27,171 bases of DNA from a virus: positions 1 to 27,171 of the IMG/VR virus record IMGVR_UViG_3300042565_000868; one strand, given 5' to 3'. This document shows positions 5,521 through 14,380 of the stretch, piece after piece. The notes below the pieces were generated by a model. It did not search any database, was not told the origin of the DNA, and saw only the letters and a program-made list of their open reading frames with translations. A program made the translations under genes and the position numbers. Within the stretch, counting starts at the first letter, position 1. Each line of letters starts with the position of its first letter.

Positions 5521-5905
5521 GGATCTCTAGCTCCGCTTCATCAGTTCCTATCATTGCCGTCATGAAATTAGCGAGAGCTGCGCGGCTTGAAAGAATCGCC
5601 GTCTGTGTTCCTATCGTTCCATACATAAGACCAAGCAAGATGCATCCATGCGTATCTTCCTTGGTATTGCCAGCGTGAATCAATATATGGGTACGATCAG
5701 GCACATCACACACCTGAAATACCCTGCCAAATTTTGGCGAGTTGTGAATCTTAATCTTATACTTACCAGCAGGGATGCAACTAATCTGTCTTTCGTTATC
5801 AAACCAACGATCCTCAAGGGTAACAAACATAGGACGAGCATCAAGACACAAAACACCAAGTGTGGCATCTTTGTATTCTGATACTCGTACTAGCTTCAGT
5901 TTCAT
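5507..5905 (-). CDS. DUF5675 family protein
   Basis: I start this gene at ATG 5905 (MKLKLVRVSEYKD), where the DUF5675 domain begins and 7 bases after the tail-fibre stop. Upstream in-frame ATGs at 5953 and 5965 would overlap the fibre gene; the one at 5953 has a GAGG before it and cannot be excluded. The 132 residues follow the family pattern: FVTLEDRW, IPAGKYKI, NSPKFGRVFQV, then LIHAGNTKEDTHGCILLG. A His and a Cys in HAGN..THGC recall the YkuD L,D-transpeptidase signature. DUF5675 has no established function; its place in the lysis block suggests, without proof, a cell-wall role. Confidence 0.88.
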   Translation of the reverse strand: MKLKLVRVSEYKDATLGVLCLDARPMFVTLEDRWFDNERQISCIPAGKYKIKIHNSPKFGRVFQVCDVPDRTHILIHAGNTKEDTHGCILLGLMYGTIGTQTAILSSRAALANFMTAMIGTDEAELEIHDGW

Positions 5906-5912
5906 TACATTT

Positions 5913-7391
5913 CTAGCCGCAATAAAGCACTGTTGGTACGCAGTAACTTCCATCCACACCCTCATGACTTCGATGCGTTGAAGTTACTTTGCCAATCGTT
6001 GAAGATTTTATCTCAGTTTCAACCTGAACTCTTGCAGTGCCGTCGCCGTTAGACTCAAGTAGATCGCCTATTGCTACGGTAACACCAGCACCGACACGGC
6101 AAACAAACGCACCAAGAGAAGTCACATAGAGATCGTTAGTTTCATCCCAGCAATTATCCCAGGCACTAAACACGCCATACACCGCAGGAGATGCAACAGT
6201 GTCAGAAATCTTAACCTTTGGAAGCACTTCCTCTACTTCGTTAGGCCATTCACACATCTCACCAATCGACTCTAAAACAGTGCCAATTAATATCTCTGGT
6301 CGACTACCGTCTTCAAGTTGACTCCAATGGCTTCCTGAAAATGCATTATAGCTAACAGTGCCAGAGGCTACGGAAATTGAGCCCACAGTCGTAACGCCAC
6401 GAATAAATTCAACCATTGTGCCGTCGTCAGTGCGTCGATTTACTCTCAGACCAACACCACCACCACCCGTACCTGCGCGGCTTGCTTCAATTAGTCCGTC
6501 AGTACGAACAACCGCTCCAGTAACGTTATTACTCGCTGGTGCGTCATTGGTTGTACCAACGCAAAAGTGGCCATCGGTGGCACTAAACCTAGCTCGTTCA
6601 GTTGCATTGTTGGTAAAGATGATAGGGTTAGCACCAGCTTTCTGCATTCGCAAATAAGTAGTGTCGCTTTCAATCCGACCAATTTCGGTACCTGCATTTT
6701 CAGTCCACAGCAAAATACCAAGGTTATCGGATGCGCGTCCTCTTAAACTCATGGTAATTCCGCTGGTAAGTGCCGCAACGTCTACTCGACCATTGGTAAC
6801 GCTACCACCAACCGCTAAACGACCAGTGCCGTCTAATATCATGCGGCTTGCACCATCCACCACAAAGTCAATATTAGAACCAGCAGCAACATCATTCAAA
6901 TCAGCTTGCAAGGTTAAACTGCCACCAGTGCTATTTCCACTGATAGAGGCAATGGCTCCACCACCATCAGTGTCTTCTAGTCGTATCCGCGGCGCACTTG
7001 ATTTCAAGTGAAGCAATTCGGCTGGAGCATTAGTTCCTATTCCCACATTGCCAGTGCTATCAATGCGCAGTTTTTCACTGCCATTAGTAGAAACTGCCCA
7101 AGTATCAGCAGCTGGTCCAAAAACTCCAGTATTAACATCAGCGCCAACACAAAGAGCTGGAGCAGCAGCAGAACCTGCTGCGATGTTTGTTAAGATGTTG
7201 CCACCAAGATTGAGGTTGCCAGTTGCAGCATTAGAACCATCCTTGTTTAGGCACTGGTTAATACCGTTCATGAAGTCATCATCTTGCGTATCATGACGAC
7301 CAGCCTCAATGCCAATACCTAGCGACGCATCGCCAGTCCAACCATTGGTGCTATAGTTTCCTTTGCGATATGTTCCACCTGACCAAGCCAT
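5913..7391 (-). CDS. tail fibre or spike-type protein
   Basis: This 492-residue protein opens with MAWSGGTYRKGNYSTNGW and a segment (DDFMNGINQCLNKDGSNAAT, about 38-57) typical of the virion-binding end of podovirus fibres. Asn/Gly-rich beta-repeat sequence follows, including GNVGIGTNAPAELLHLKSS as in many fibre and S74-type proteins. The C-terminal part (about 350-492) has GDLLESNGDGTARVQ and TIGKVTS..., then DGSYCVPTVLYCG, a closing domain I recognise from other phage fibres and which may aid trimerisation or maturation. It starts one base after the upstream stop and sits between ejection and lysis genes. It probably contacts the host surface. No enzymatic motif is evident. Confidence 0.9.
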   Translation of the reverse strand: MAWSGGTYRKGNYSTNGWTGDASLGIGIEAGRHDTQDDDFMNGINQCLNKDGSNAATGNLNLGGNILTNIAAGSAAAPALCVGADVNTGVFGPAADTWAVSTNGSEKLRIDSTGNVGIGTNAPAELLHLKSSAPRIRLEDTDGGGAIASISGNSTGGSLTLQADLNDVAAGSNIDFVVDGASRMILDGTGRLAVGGSVTNGRVDVAALTSGITMSLRGRASDNLGILLWTENAGTEIGRIESDTTYLRMQKAGANPIIFTNNATERARFSATDGHFCVGTTNDAPASNNVTGAVVRTDGLIEASRAGTGGGGVGLRVNRRTDDGTMVEFIRGVTTVGSISVASGTVSYNAFSGSHWSQLEDGSRPEILIGTVLESIGEMCEWPNEVEEVLPKVKISDTVASPAVYGVFSAWDNCWDETNDLYVTSLGAFVCRVGAGVTVAIGDLLESNGDGTARVQVETEIKSSTIGKVTSTHRSHEGVDGSYCVPTVLYCG

Positions 7392-7392
7392 T

Positions 7393-10089
7393 TTATGCCT
7401 CTAATTGGTTACGCTTCGTAATTACTTTGCTTACATATTTCCGCGTTTCTGCTGGAACGTATGCAACCTCTAAAATGTTTTCCCAAGTTGGTTTAAGTCC
7501 TTCTTTCTTAACTCTTGCAATAGCTCTTTGGAGATTGCCTGGTCCCCAATTATAAGCAGCGAGTGCTAATTTCTCATCCTTAAACTTATTTAGCATCTGG
7601 TTAATATAGCGTGTGCCACCTTCAATGTTTTGCGCTGGATCTGTTGGGTCAACACCAAGTTCCTTAGCTGTGCCAGGCATTAACTGCATTAAACCTTTAG
7701 CTCCTTTTTTGCTAACTGCTTCAGGCTTGCCAGCGGATTCAGCAGAGATAATTGCTCTGATTAAAGTTGGCTGTTCAGAAATTAACGTACCTACATCTTT
7801 CTTTATTGCGGGAGATTCTGCTTCTGGTGCTTGCATGGTATCAATCACACCAGAATTAATCTCTGCCATAAGTTTATCAATCTCTGGAATGCCAGTTCCA
7901 AGACCAATACCACCAACAGCCATAGCTGATTTGCTTGGTCCTTTGCTTGGCATTAACTCTGATTCAGTCCTTCCAGCAATCTTACGTCCTGCACGTTCTG
8001 CCACTGCTCCCGTAACCTCTCCAGCTGCTTGCGATGCCTGAAGTGCTCTTACTAATGGAGTCAATCCAGTCAACGTTTCACCAGCGCGAGGGTTAAAGTA
8101 TATGCTTGCTAGGTCCTCATAAAACTTTGCTTCTGGCTGGTTAAGAAGAGCCTTAGAAAGCAATCCAAGAAACTTACCAGTAACACCTTCTTTCTTAGCT
8201 ATCTCTTGAGCAGTTCCAGCGACACCACCCAACTCCTCCTCTGCCGCTAACTGCGCACGAGTCGTGGAACCTCCAAGATATTCGCGCTTTCCAGCCGAAA
8301 TCTTTTGTTCGATCTCAAGTGACTTAATCACACGTTCAGCTTTATCGCCTAACGCTGCCTCTAGTCGCCGTTTCATCACTGGGGTTGTAAACTGACTGGC
8401 TAGGTCAAACCCTTCGCGTTTAGCTTCAAGGCTCTTCTGCATGAAGCCACGGATACCAGCCTCAAAGTCTGATAGCTTGCCAGCATCAGCAAACGACTTG
8501 CGAAGTTCTGCAATCTGCTCTGGCTCATACCTGAAGATGGTCCCAATCTTTTGGGTATCCTCTGGATCTATATCCATGAGCATCTTGAATTTTGTTTTTT
8601 CTAGCTCATTCAAGCCAGAACTTGCTGATTCAAACGCAGCTCTTGCCTCTTTATAAGTTGGCGAGGCTTTATCAAGTTGAGAAACCAACTCATCCTTAGT
8701 ATTTTGCAGTAATCGTGCCTTGTTTGTAGCACCAGCCTTTCTAGCCTCTGCAATCTTATCATCAAGAATGCGCTTTGCTTGGTCTAAAACATCAAGCGAT
8801 GTTGTAGCTTTGTCGGCATTAGCACCAAACGACTTAACTTCTTTAATGGCAGAAGATAAGTTTTTATCTTTAGCAATAAGATTGCTTAGAGCCTCATTTG
8901 TAATCTCTGGAGCTTCTTCTCTAGCCTGGTCATACAACGGCTTTGCTAATGCTGCCCGCTCGCTTTTTAGACCTTCCACAATATTCTGCGCAGCACTAGC
9001 CATACGCAAACCACCGCGATACGGACTGACCTCTGGGCTAACTTCATTGAATACGCCGCTAAGACGATCCAGTTGTTCGGCTGCTCTGCCTTCTATCGCT
9101 CTCTTTGCAACATCAATAGACTCAGGACGTTGAGCAACGATTTGTGCGCTTTGTCTAATGCCACCAGTTCCAACAGCTTCAGGAAGGAATAACGGAAGTT
9201 TAAGCCGCGCAGCCTCAGCTGCAATATCTTGAGCAGCTTGCAACTCTTCAGGACGTACATTGCGCATCTGTCGCGCTGCTTCAAACGCAGCTGCACTAGG
9301 CTTGTCAAATGTAATTTTTACGTCTGGAGCCCACTGCGGAGGAATATCACCAACAGCGCCACGCTCTGAACTAAGAAACTGAACGAGTTTAGAGCCAAGA
9401 GCCGGAATGTCTATGCCTTGTCTAGCAGCGAGATCCCCAATGCCTTGCACTGCTGCTTTGCCGCCAAAGTATAAACCTGGAGTAAGTGTAGCTCCAGCAA
9501 GACCGCCAATAGTTGCGCCAGTTAAACGATTTTCAAGACCAGCCTCAGCACTACCAGCACCTTGCAAAGCTCCCGTTGCTGCTCCAGCTCTAATAAGATT
9601 TGGCAAGGTTGTTGCAGATTGAGTCCCTAGCACAGTTGCTGCACCAGGTATTTTTTCAATTAGCTGTAGATATTTGGGAGCTTGTGTTGCCGTCGTTCCA
9701 AGACCAGCACCTAACGCACCACCAAGAATAGAGCCATACTCTCCAACCTTATACGCAGTGGGAGCAGCAGCCTCTGCTTGTCTAAGCATCGCTTGCTCTT
9801 CTTGAATTGCTTGAGAGTAAGGAGTGCCAGTAAACAACGAACGCAATCCAGCAATAGCTTCATCAGAAAATGGATTTAATCCCTGACTAATGCCGCCAGT
9901 TAATCCAGCTAACGTATCAAGTCTATTAACCTGCTCTTGAAGTTGCGCTTGCTTAATTTTACCAGCTGCCATCTCAGCTTGGACAGCGTCGTATTTAGCC
10001 TGTTCTGCTTGCGGCAACGGAAATATAGCAGTGTCTGAAGCAGATGAGCCAATATCAGCAAGTAGCGCAAATGGGTCCAAATCAGCCAT
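7393..10089 (-). CDS. large ejection (internal virion) protein with C-terminal lytic transglycosylase domain
   Basis: The 898-residue protein is mostly helical, with Ala-, Gly- and Glu-rich stretches and coiled-coil-like regions, as in phage ejection proteins. Residues about 763-898 form an SLT lytic transglycosylase domain. Visible elements are AIISAESAGKPEAVSKKG with probable catalytic Glu784, GLMQLMPGTA (about 799-808) and ALAAYNWGPGN (842-852). The enzyme would cut peptidoglycan so the DNA channel can cross the wall. A glycine/alanine-rich region (about 115-215) may insert in membranes. It ends the ejection trio, starting one base after the 402-residue protein. Placement of the enzyme at the C terminus contrasts with T7 gp16, where it is N-terminal. 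Confidence 0.93.
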   Translation of the reverse strand: MADLDPFALLADIGSSASDTAIFPLPQAEQAKYDAVQAEMAAGKIKQAQLQEQVNRLDTLAGLTGGISQGLNPFSDEAIAGLRSLFTGTPYSQAIQEEQAMLRQAEAAAPTAYKVGEYGSILGGALGAGLGTTATQAPKYLQLIEKIPGAATVLGTQSATTLPNLIRAGAATGALQGAGSAEAGLENRLTGATIGGLAGATLTPGLYFGGKAAVQGIGDLAARQGIDIPALGSKLVQFLSSERGAVGDIPPQWAPDVKITFDKPSAAAFEAARQMRNVRPEELQAAQDIAAEAARLKLPLFLPEAVGTGGIRQSAQIVAQRPESIDVAKRAIEGRAAEQLDRLSGVFNEVSPEVSPYRGGLRMASAAQNIVEGLKSERAALAKPLYDQAREEAPEITNEALSNLIAKDKNLSSAIKEVKSFGANADKATTSLDVLDQAKRILDDKIAEARKAGATNKARLLQNTKDELVSQLDKASPTYKEARAAFESASSGLNELEKTKFKMLMDIDPEDTQKIGTIFRYEPEQIAELRKSFADAGKLSDFEAGIRGFMQKSLEAKREGFDLASQFTTPVMKRRLEAALGDKAERVIKSLEIEQKISAGKREYLGGSTTRAQLAAEEELGGVAGTAQEIAKKEGVTGKFLGLLSKALLNQPEAKFYEDLASIYFNPRAGETLTGLTPLVRALQASQAAGEVTGAVAERAGRKIAGRTESELMPSKGPSKSAMAVGGIGLGTGIPEIDKLMAEINSGVIDTMQAPEAESPAIKKDVGTLISEQPTLIRAIISAESAGKPEAVSKKGAKGLMQLMPGTAKELGVDPTDPAQNIEGGTRYINQMLNKFKDEKLALAAYNWGPGNLQRAIARVKKEGLKPTWENILEVAYVPAETRKYVSKVITKRNQLEA

Positions 10090-10090
10090 A

Positions 10091-11299
10091 TTATTTTGCC
10101 TGCGTTGTTCGAGTTAGCTGCCAAACTTTTCCATACTTAGCTGCAAGATTATTAGCTTCAGTGATTAAGTTTTGCCTATCTTGTGGAGTTACATTAGGCG
10201 ACTTTACCTGCTTGCTAATTTCAGCAAGTCTATCAATGGCTCTTTCACTGCCTGTTTTGCCTGGCAATTCAAACGGAAGAACTTTTGTATTTATTTGCGC
10301 ATCAGTTGCATCCAAAAACTTGTTTGCGATAAGCCTATTTTTAGCGAGTTCAGCTTGAGACATATAAGATGATTTAGAAGCATCCGCATATACTTTGAAT
10401 GCTTTCAACAAATCTGATCTAGCTTCGTCGGTAAGCTTAGATCCGCCCTTAATTACTTGTTCAAGTTCTTTTGAATACTGTTGAATAGTTGGCAGAACGC
10501 TGATTCGTGCTTTTGCCTCAGAAGGAGAAACAACAGAGGTCGGATCTCCAATCTTTGTTCCAAGACGAGCAATCTCATTATCTGCTGCCATGCTATCTTG
10601 TGACATTAACTCTTCAATAGAGTCGTACATATTAGAAATTTGAGTAGCGTTTTCACCCTGTTTTGTTAAGGCAGTTCGCTCCTTATCAATAGCATCTTGG
10701 CTGCGCTTTGGTCCTTCAATGATGTTTTGCTCTGCAACCTTTTGCTTTAGTTCCCGCTGCTGCTTTGGATTCAATCCTTCCATGCCAGGTGTGGTTGGCG
10801 TAGCAGTTGGCGCTGTAATTGCTAATGGTTGCAATGCTTCAAACCCTGCCGGAAGGTTTCCAGTCTGTTTAACGTACTCAAGTGCAACGTCTTGCTTTAG
10901 TTTCCTATCCAAGGCTGCCTGCTCTGCCTTAGCTGCAAGCTCATTTTGCAACAGAATAGGATTGATTTCCGTTAATCTGTTCATGACGTTGGTTGGAATA
11001 TCTTGCTGTGCTAACGCATTAAGGAACGCGGTCCTATCGGTTGCTGATTTGTTCAGCATCTGAGTTGCTAAATCACTAGCCTGCAAAGATTCTTCCGTTG
11101 CTTGCTTTCTAGCCTGATAACCAAGCAATCCTGTAAGCAGTGCTTGTCCGAGAGCAATACCAAAATTGCCAGCTGGCTTACCATATGGATTATAGAGATT
11201 TGGAGCTGCTTGGTTAAGAGCAAGCAATCCAATTCCATAAGGATTTTCTGCTCCAGTTATACGCAAACCACTAAGTGCGTCGGCTAATGTAGTTGCCAT
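10091..11299 (-). CDS. putative ejection or internal virion protein
   Basis: The 402-residue product lies between a Gln-rich virion-type protein and the transglycosylase-bearing protein, the usual place for the middle ejection protein of podoviruses. An N-terminal part with a hydrophobic stretch (FGIALGQALLTGLLGYQ, about 46-62) precedes a long helical, Gln/Lys/Glu-rich body. No catalytic motif is seen. Proteins of this type are packaged in the capsid and leave with the DNA. The assignment rests on composition, size and order; sequence similarity to a named family is not something I can show. Spacing to the neighbours is 1 and 9 bases. Confidence 0.85.
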   Translation of the reverse strand: MATTLADALSGLRITGAENPYGIGLLALNQAAPNLYNPYGKPAGNFGIALGQALLTGLLGYQARKQATEESLQASDLATQMLNKSATDRTAFLNALAQQDIPTNVMNRLTEINPILLQNELAAKAEQAALDRKLKQDVALEYVKQTGNLPAGFEALQPLAITAPTATPTTPGMEGLNPKQQRELKQKVAEQNIIEGPKRSQDAIDKERTALTKQGENATQISNMYDSIEELMSQDSMAADNEIARLGTKIGDPTSVVSPSEAKARISVLPTIQQYSKELEQVIKGGSKLTDEARSDLLKAFKVYADASKSSYMSQAELAKNRLIANKFLDATDAQINTKVLPFELPGKTGSERAIDRLAEISKQVKSPNVTPQDRQNLITEANNLAAKYGKVWQLTRTTQAK

Positions 11300-11308
11300 A
11301 ATAGATCC

Positions 11309-12223
11309 TTATCCTAATGCTAATTTAGTGCCAGCAGCTCCAACCCCAGTTCCAACTCCTTGAGCAACGGAACTTCCAATACTAGGCTTTTTAGGCTTAT
11401 CATATTGATTGATATTTTGCTGTGCTGCTACATCACGCGCAGCATCAGCTTGAATTTGCGCAGCTCTTGTTGTTGCACTTCCGCTAGTTCTAGCTGCCGC
11501 AAGTTGTGCTTGCCGATTCTTTTCAGCCTGAATAGCTTCCATCTGTGCGGTATATGGCAGCGTCCACATCTTTTCTGTCGCAGCATATTGCTCAAACGGT
11601 AACTTTTGACTGCCAATGAACTGCTCATATCCTTGCTGTTGATATTGTGAACCAAGTTGGAATGCTTGTGACTGCGCTTGATTGCGAGCGTTGTTTTGAG
11701 ATTCCTTAATGGCTCTAAACTGCGCTTGGTACGCGCCACTATTAGGATCAATGCCTTGCTCTGCCATACGCTGTTGGAACTCAGCATCTTGCCGCTGGAA
11801 TTCTGGAGCCATGGTTCGTTCAAACTCACCCATTACACTCTGCCGCGCAGCTTCTAATTGATCCGTAAATCCTTGTTGTTGTGCATTTGCCCAAGGATTA
11901 TTTGGATCAAACCGCGCAGCACGATTAAGAATATTCATGCCAAACTGACCAGATATATCACCCATTTGATTGCCTTGCTGTTCAGGTGTTTGCTTGGCAA
12001 ATGGTGGAAGTTTCTTAGATTCCTTATTTGGCTCTTCTGTTTTTACAGGACGACCACGACTATCAATTCGCTTGCCGGAAGAATTAGTAAGTTGACCTTC
12101 TGGATTGCGATATATTCCAGGCGATACGCGCTTTAAATCTTTAGCTGCATTATTAGAAGATGGCTTGTTGCTAGGATCATTTTTAAGAGGTCCACCCTTA
12201 TTACCTTTTTTGTTTGTTGCCAT
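11309..12223 (-). CDS. Gln/Ala-rich virion protein, likely first ejection protein
   Basis: The 304-residue protein has a basic, disordered N-terminal part (about 1-85, Lys/Asn/Pro-rich). A long helical segment follows (about 115-265) with a phage-typical pattern: EFERTMAPEFQRQDAEFQQR, then GIDPNSGAYQ, then repeated Gln/Ala helices. A Gly-rich tail (SVAQGVGTGVGAAG) closes it. I have seen this arrangement in structural proteins encoded directly before ejection proteins in environmental podoviruses. It begins 2 bases after the nozzle-like gene. A role in the ejected complex or the tail channel is inferred from order and composition. Confidence 0.85.
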   Translation of the reverse strand: MATNKKGNKGGPLKNDPSNKPSSNNAAKDLKRVSPGIYRNPEGQLTNSSGKRIDSRGRPVKTEEPNKESKKLPPFAKQTPEQQGNQMGDISGQFGMNILNRAARFDPNNPWANAQQQGFTDQLEAARQSVMGEFERTMAPEFQRQDAEFQQRMAEQGIDPNSGAYQAQFRAIKESQNNARNQAQSQAFQLGSQYQQQGYEQFIGSQKLPFEQYAATEKMWTLPYTAQMEAIQAEKNRQAQLAAARTSGSATTRAAQIQADAARDVAAQQNINQYDKPKKPSIGSSVAQGVGTGVGAAGTKLALG

Positions 12224-12225
12224 AG

Positions 12226-13869
12226 TTATACCTGCCCACCTAAATCGTATCTTATTTCGAATCCTAAAAACTGTAACGGTGAATTTTTAATACTGCCGCC
12301 AACTCTAATCGCAGCGCAATGTCCCTGTCCGGCTGTAGCGTAACGATCATAAATATATTCAACTTCTGCCGACCAAGGTTGAAAATATGCAGGAACTGTA
12401 ATTGTCGCTGGAGATGGTGCCACTGGAGGAACATCACCAGGATAAATGAAAGCAGTTCGCGCAACGCCATTACTACCCCATTGAGCACCCCACGGCGTAA
12501 ACGTAGCAGCTGGAGTAGCAGTTTGACTAACCACCGCGCTGCGTTTGAAATCTGTGTCTAAACCAAGATCGAGCGTTATGCCACGTTTGCCTTTAAGCAA
12601 CGGACGTATGTCTTTGAATGCTTTGTAGTTACCTCTAGCGCCATAGAATGAAAACGCTGTACGGCAAGAAAACGCTATTGATTGTGAAGACGTTCCAGTT
12701 ACTGCATCTGCATAGCCAGTCTCGCCCTGATATATAGCTCCAGTATTTGAACCATAAAACGGTAGGTTAAGAAACTTACACGAAGACACCGCGTGTTCAC
12801 CGCTAAACAGCACAAACTGCGTCCAGGATTTAGTATCAAGTGAATACACTAAAAGTGTCGCAGAGGATGCGCTGTCAGGAAGTGTAATATAAACGCGGCG
12901 ACCTTGTGGCCAGAAGAATCCACCCCATAACTCTGCTGAGGATGCCTGGGTTGCGTATTGCGTTATGAGCGGATTAATCTTCAAACTGACTATATTGAGT
13001 GCTTGCTCTGGATCTATTTCAAACAGTGCAGATACTGGAATGATTCCTTGCTGCGTAATGATCCAGATATCTTGATTCACTCTTACAAATGCCTTACGAC
13101 CAAGAGGCTTTCCGATAACGAAATGCGCAACTAATGTCCATGCAGCATCATCTGGAGACGTACCGCTATAAAGTACGATCTCACCTTCAGATGAAACCGC
13201 CATGAATAAATCTTGAGTGCTTACGCCTTTGATGTTTGTGAAAGAACCTATGAACGAAAGAAACCCACCGCGACGGAATACGTATTGGAAATCATACGAA
13301 TCCATTACAGGAGAACCAGCAGTAAAAGTGGTCTTTACTGTTTTGTGATACCACATCATCGCTGTATTTTTCTGCGCAAAGTATAGCCGTTCTCTATACG
13401 ATGCCACCTGCGCTAACGATGTATTGCCTCCAGTTACTCCAGATGCTGTGATATTGGTTGCTTGTCCCGTACCTGTGTATACCTGCGGCTCGTTTGTTCC
13501 ATTGCAGAGATATATATTTCCAGCAAATAACTCTTTGTTCCAATTTCCTGCACTATATGCGCCAGCTGCACGAGTTATATCTGTGACTACTCCCAGAGAT
13601 GAAAGAGAGTATAGCTTTGTATCAGTTGCTGCTATTAATTGCGCAGTTCCATCTTTCAATGGATATTCGTGCATGAAACGAATTGGTGTGTTTGGAATAG
13701 TTGCTCCACCAGTTGTGAAGGTTGTATATCCAAGCCTTACCGTTGGAGCGCCAGCTCCTGGGAAGATGTTTGTAAGCTCAAGTGCTGATGCTGGATCCAT
13801 GTTGTCGATTGGACTCGTTAGGTCCAAACCGAGCGATGGAGGTGGCATTGTATAACCTTGAAAGCTCAT
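12226..13869 (-). CDS. tail nozzle or packaged-DNA stabilisation protein (P22 gp10-like, tentative)
   Basis: This 547-residue, beta-rich protein starts MSFQGYTMPPPSLGLDLTSP with NMDPASALELTNIFPG, then repeated short blades such as LIAATDTKLYSLSS and RVYITLPDS. This is the pattern of propeller-like podovirus nozzle/stabilisation proteins, which close the tail below the adaptor. The closing part, with IRVGGSIKNSPLQFLGFEIR, also fits. In P22 the order is coat, gp4 adaptor, gp10; here adaptor and this protein are separated by two low-complexity proteins. The start overlaps the previous stop as TAATG. Identification is by overall pattern and position, so the exact family remains open. Confidence 0.88.
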   Translation of the reverse strand: MSFQGYTMPPPSLGLDLTSPIDNMDPASALELTNIFPGAGAPTVRLGYTTFTTGGATIPNTPIRFMHEYPLKDGTAQLIAATDTKLYSLSSLGVVTDITRAAGAYSAGNWNKELFAGNIYLCNGTNEPQVYTGTGQATNITASGVTGGNTSLAQVASYRERLYFAQKNTAMMWYHKTVKTTFTAGSPVMDSYDFQYVFRRGGFLSFIGSFTNIKGVSTQDLFMAVSSEGEIVLYSGTSPDDAAWTLVAHFVIGKPLGRKAFVRVNQDIWIITQQGIIPVSALFEIDPEQALNIVSLKINPLITQYATQASSAELWGGFFWPQGRRVYITLPDSASSATLLVYSLDTKSWTQFVLFSGEHAVSSCKFLNLPFYGSNTGAIYQGETGYADAVTGTSSQSIAFSCRTAFSFYGARGNYKAFKDIRPLLKGKRGITLDLGLDTDFKRSAVVSQTATPAATFTPWGAQWGSNGVARTAFIYPGDVPPVAPSPATITVPAYFQPWSAEVEYIYDRYATAGQGHCAAIRVGGSIKNSPLQFLGFEIRYDLGGQV

Positions 13870-14369
13870 TACCTATTCCGTTGAAGCATTCCTGATATAG
13901 TTTGCGGCTGCTGTCTCTGCTGCTGTGGTTGTTGCTGCATCTGCTGTTGTGGCTGCTGTTGTGGCTGCCCTTGTTGAAACCTATACATTGGATTTTGAAA
14001 CTGTCTTTGCTGTCTTGGAGCAGCTGGAAGATAACCTGGCTGCATTTCTTGTGGCATTTGGTTAAATTGTTGCTGTGCTGCCATTGATGATTGAGTAATG
14101 GCAGTTAAGTTTGGATCGTACTGTTCACTCATATCGCTAGAGTTTGAAAAACCGTTAGCGTAATTCATGTTTTGCTGTTGCGGAAATTGATACGGTTTAG
14201 CACCAAAATTAGCGCCAATATTTTGAGCGACTCCACCCATTGCCGGATCATTAGTCCTAAACATTTGTTGTTGCTGAGGCTGGGAAATTGACATTGAAGG
14301 ACGTTGGAATCGCTGTCCTCCTCCCTTTGGTCCTGCTGCAAGAGCTCCTCTAAGTGCTGATCCTTTCAT
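13869..14369 (-). CDS. Gln-rich low-complexity virion-associated protein
   Basis: The 166-residue protein is about one quarter Gln, with runs such as QPQQQPQQQMQQQPQQQ near the C terminus, and few hydrophobic residues, so it is probably disordered. It begins with a basic Gly/Ala-rich segment (KGSALRGALAAGPKGGGQRF). It is coupled to the nozzle-like gene by a TAATG overlap. In this position it may be a flexible linker or a packaging or assembly accessory. No family recognised. The CAG/CAA mix in the repeat argues that selection is on the protein rather than on simple DNA slippage. Confidence 0.8.
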   Translation of the reverse strand: MKGSALRGALAAGPKGGGQRFQRPSMSISQPQQQQMFRTNDPAMGGVAQNIGANFGAKPYQFPQQQNMNYANGFSNSSDMSEQYDPNLTAITQSSMAAQQQFNQMPQEMQPGYLPAAPRQQRQFQNPMYRFQQGQPQQQPQQQMQQQPQQQRQQPQTISGMLQRNR

Positions 14370-14380
14370 AGTGTTCCTTA

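Noticed and set aside
7613-9622. Several long plus-strand ORFs opposite the 898-residue ejection protein
   Set aside because: They are antisense shadows created by codon bias of the minus-strand gene, with Ser/Ala/Pro-rich translations and no ribosome sites.
13910-13980. CAG/CAA repeat resembling a short CRISPR or microsatellite array
   Set aside because: It encodes the Gln-rich tail of a phage protein with mixed codons; no regular spacers or conserved repeats are present.
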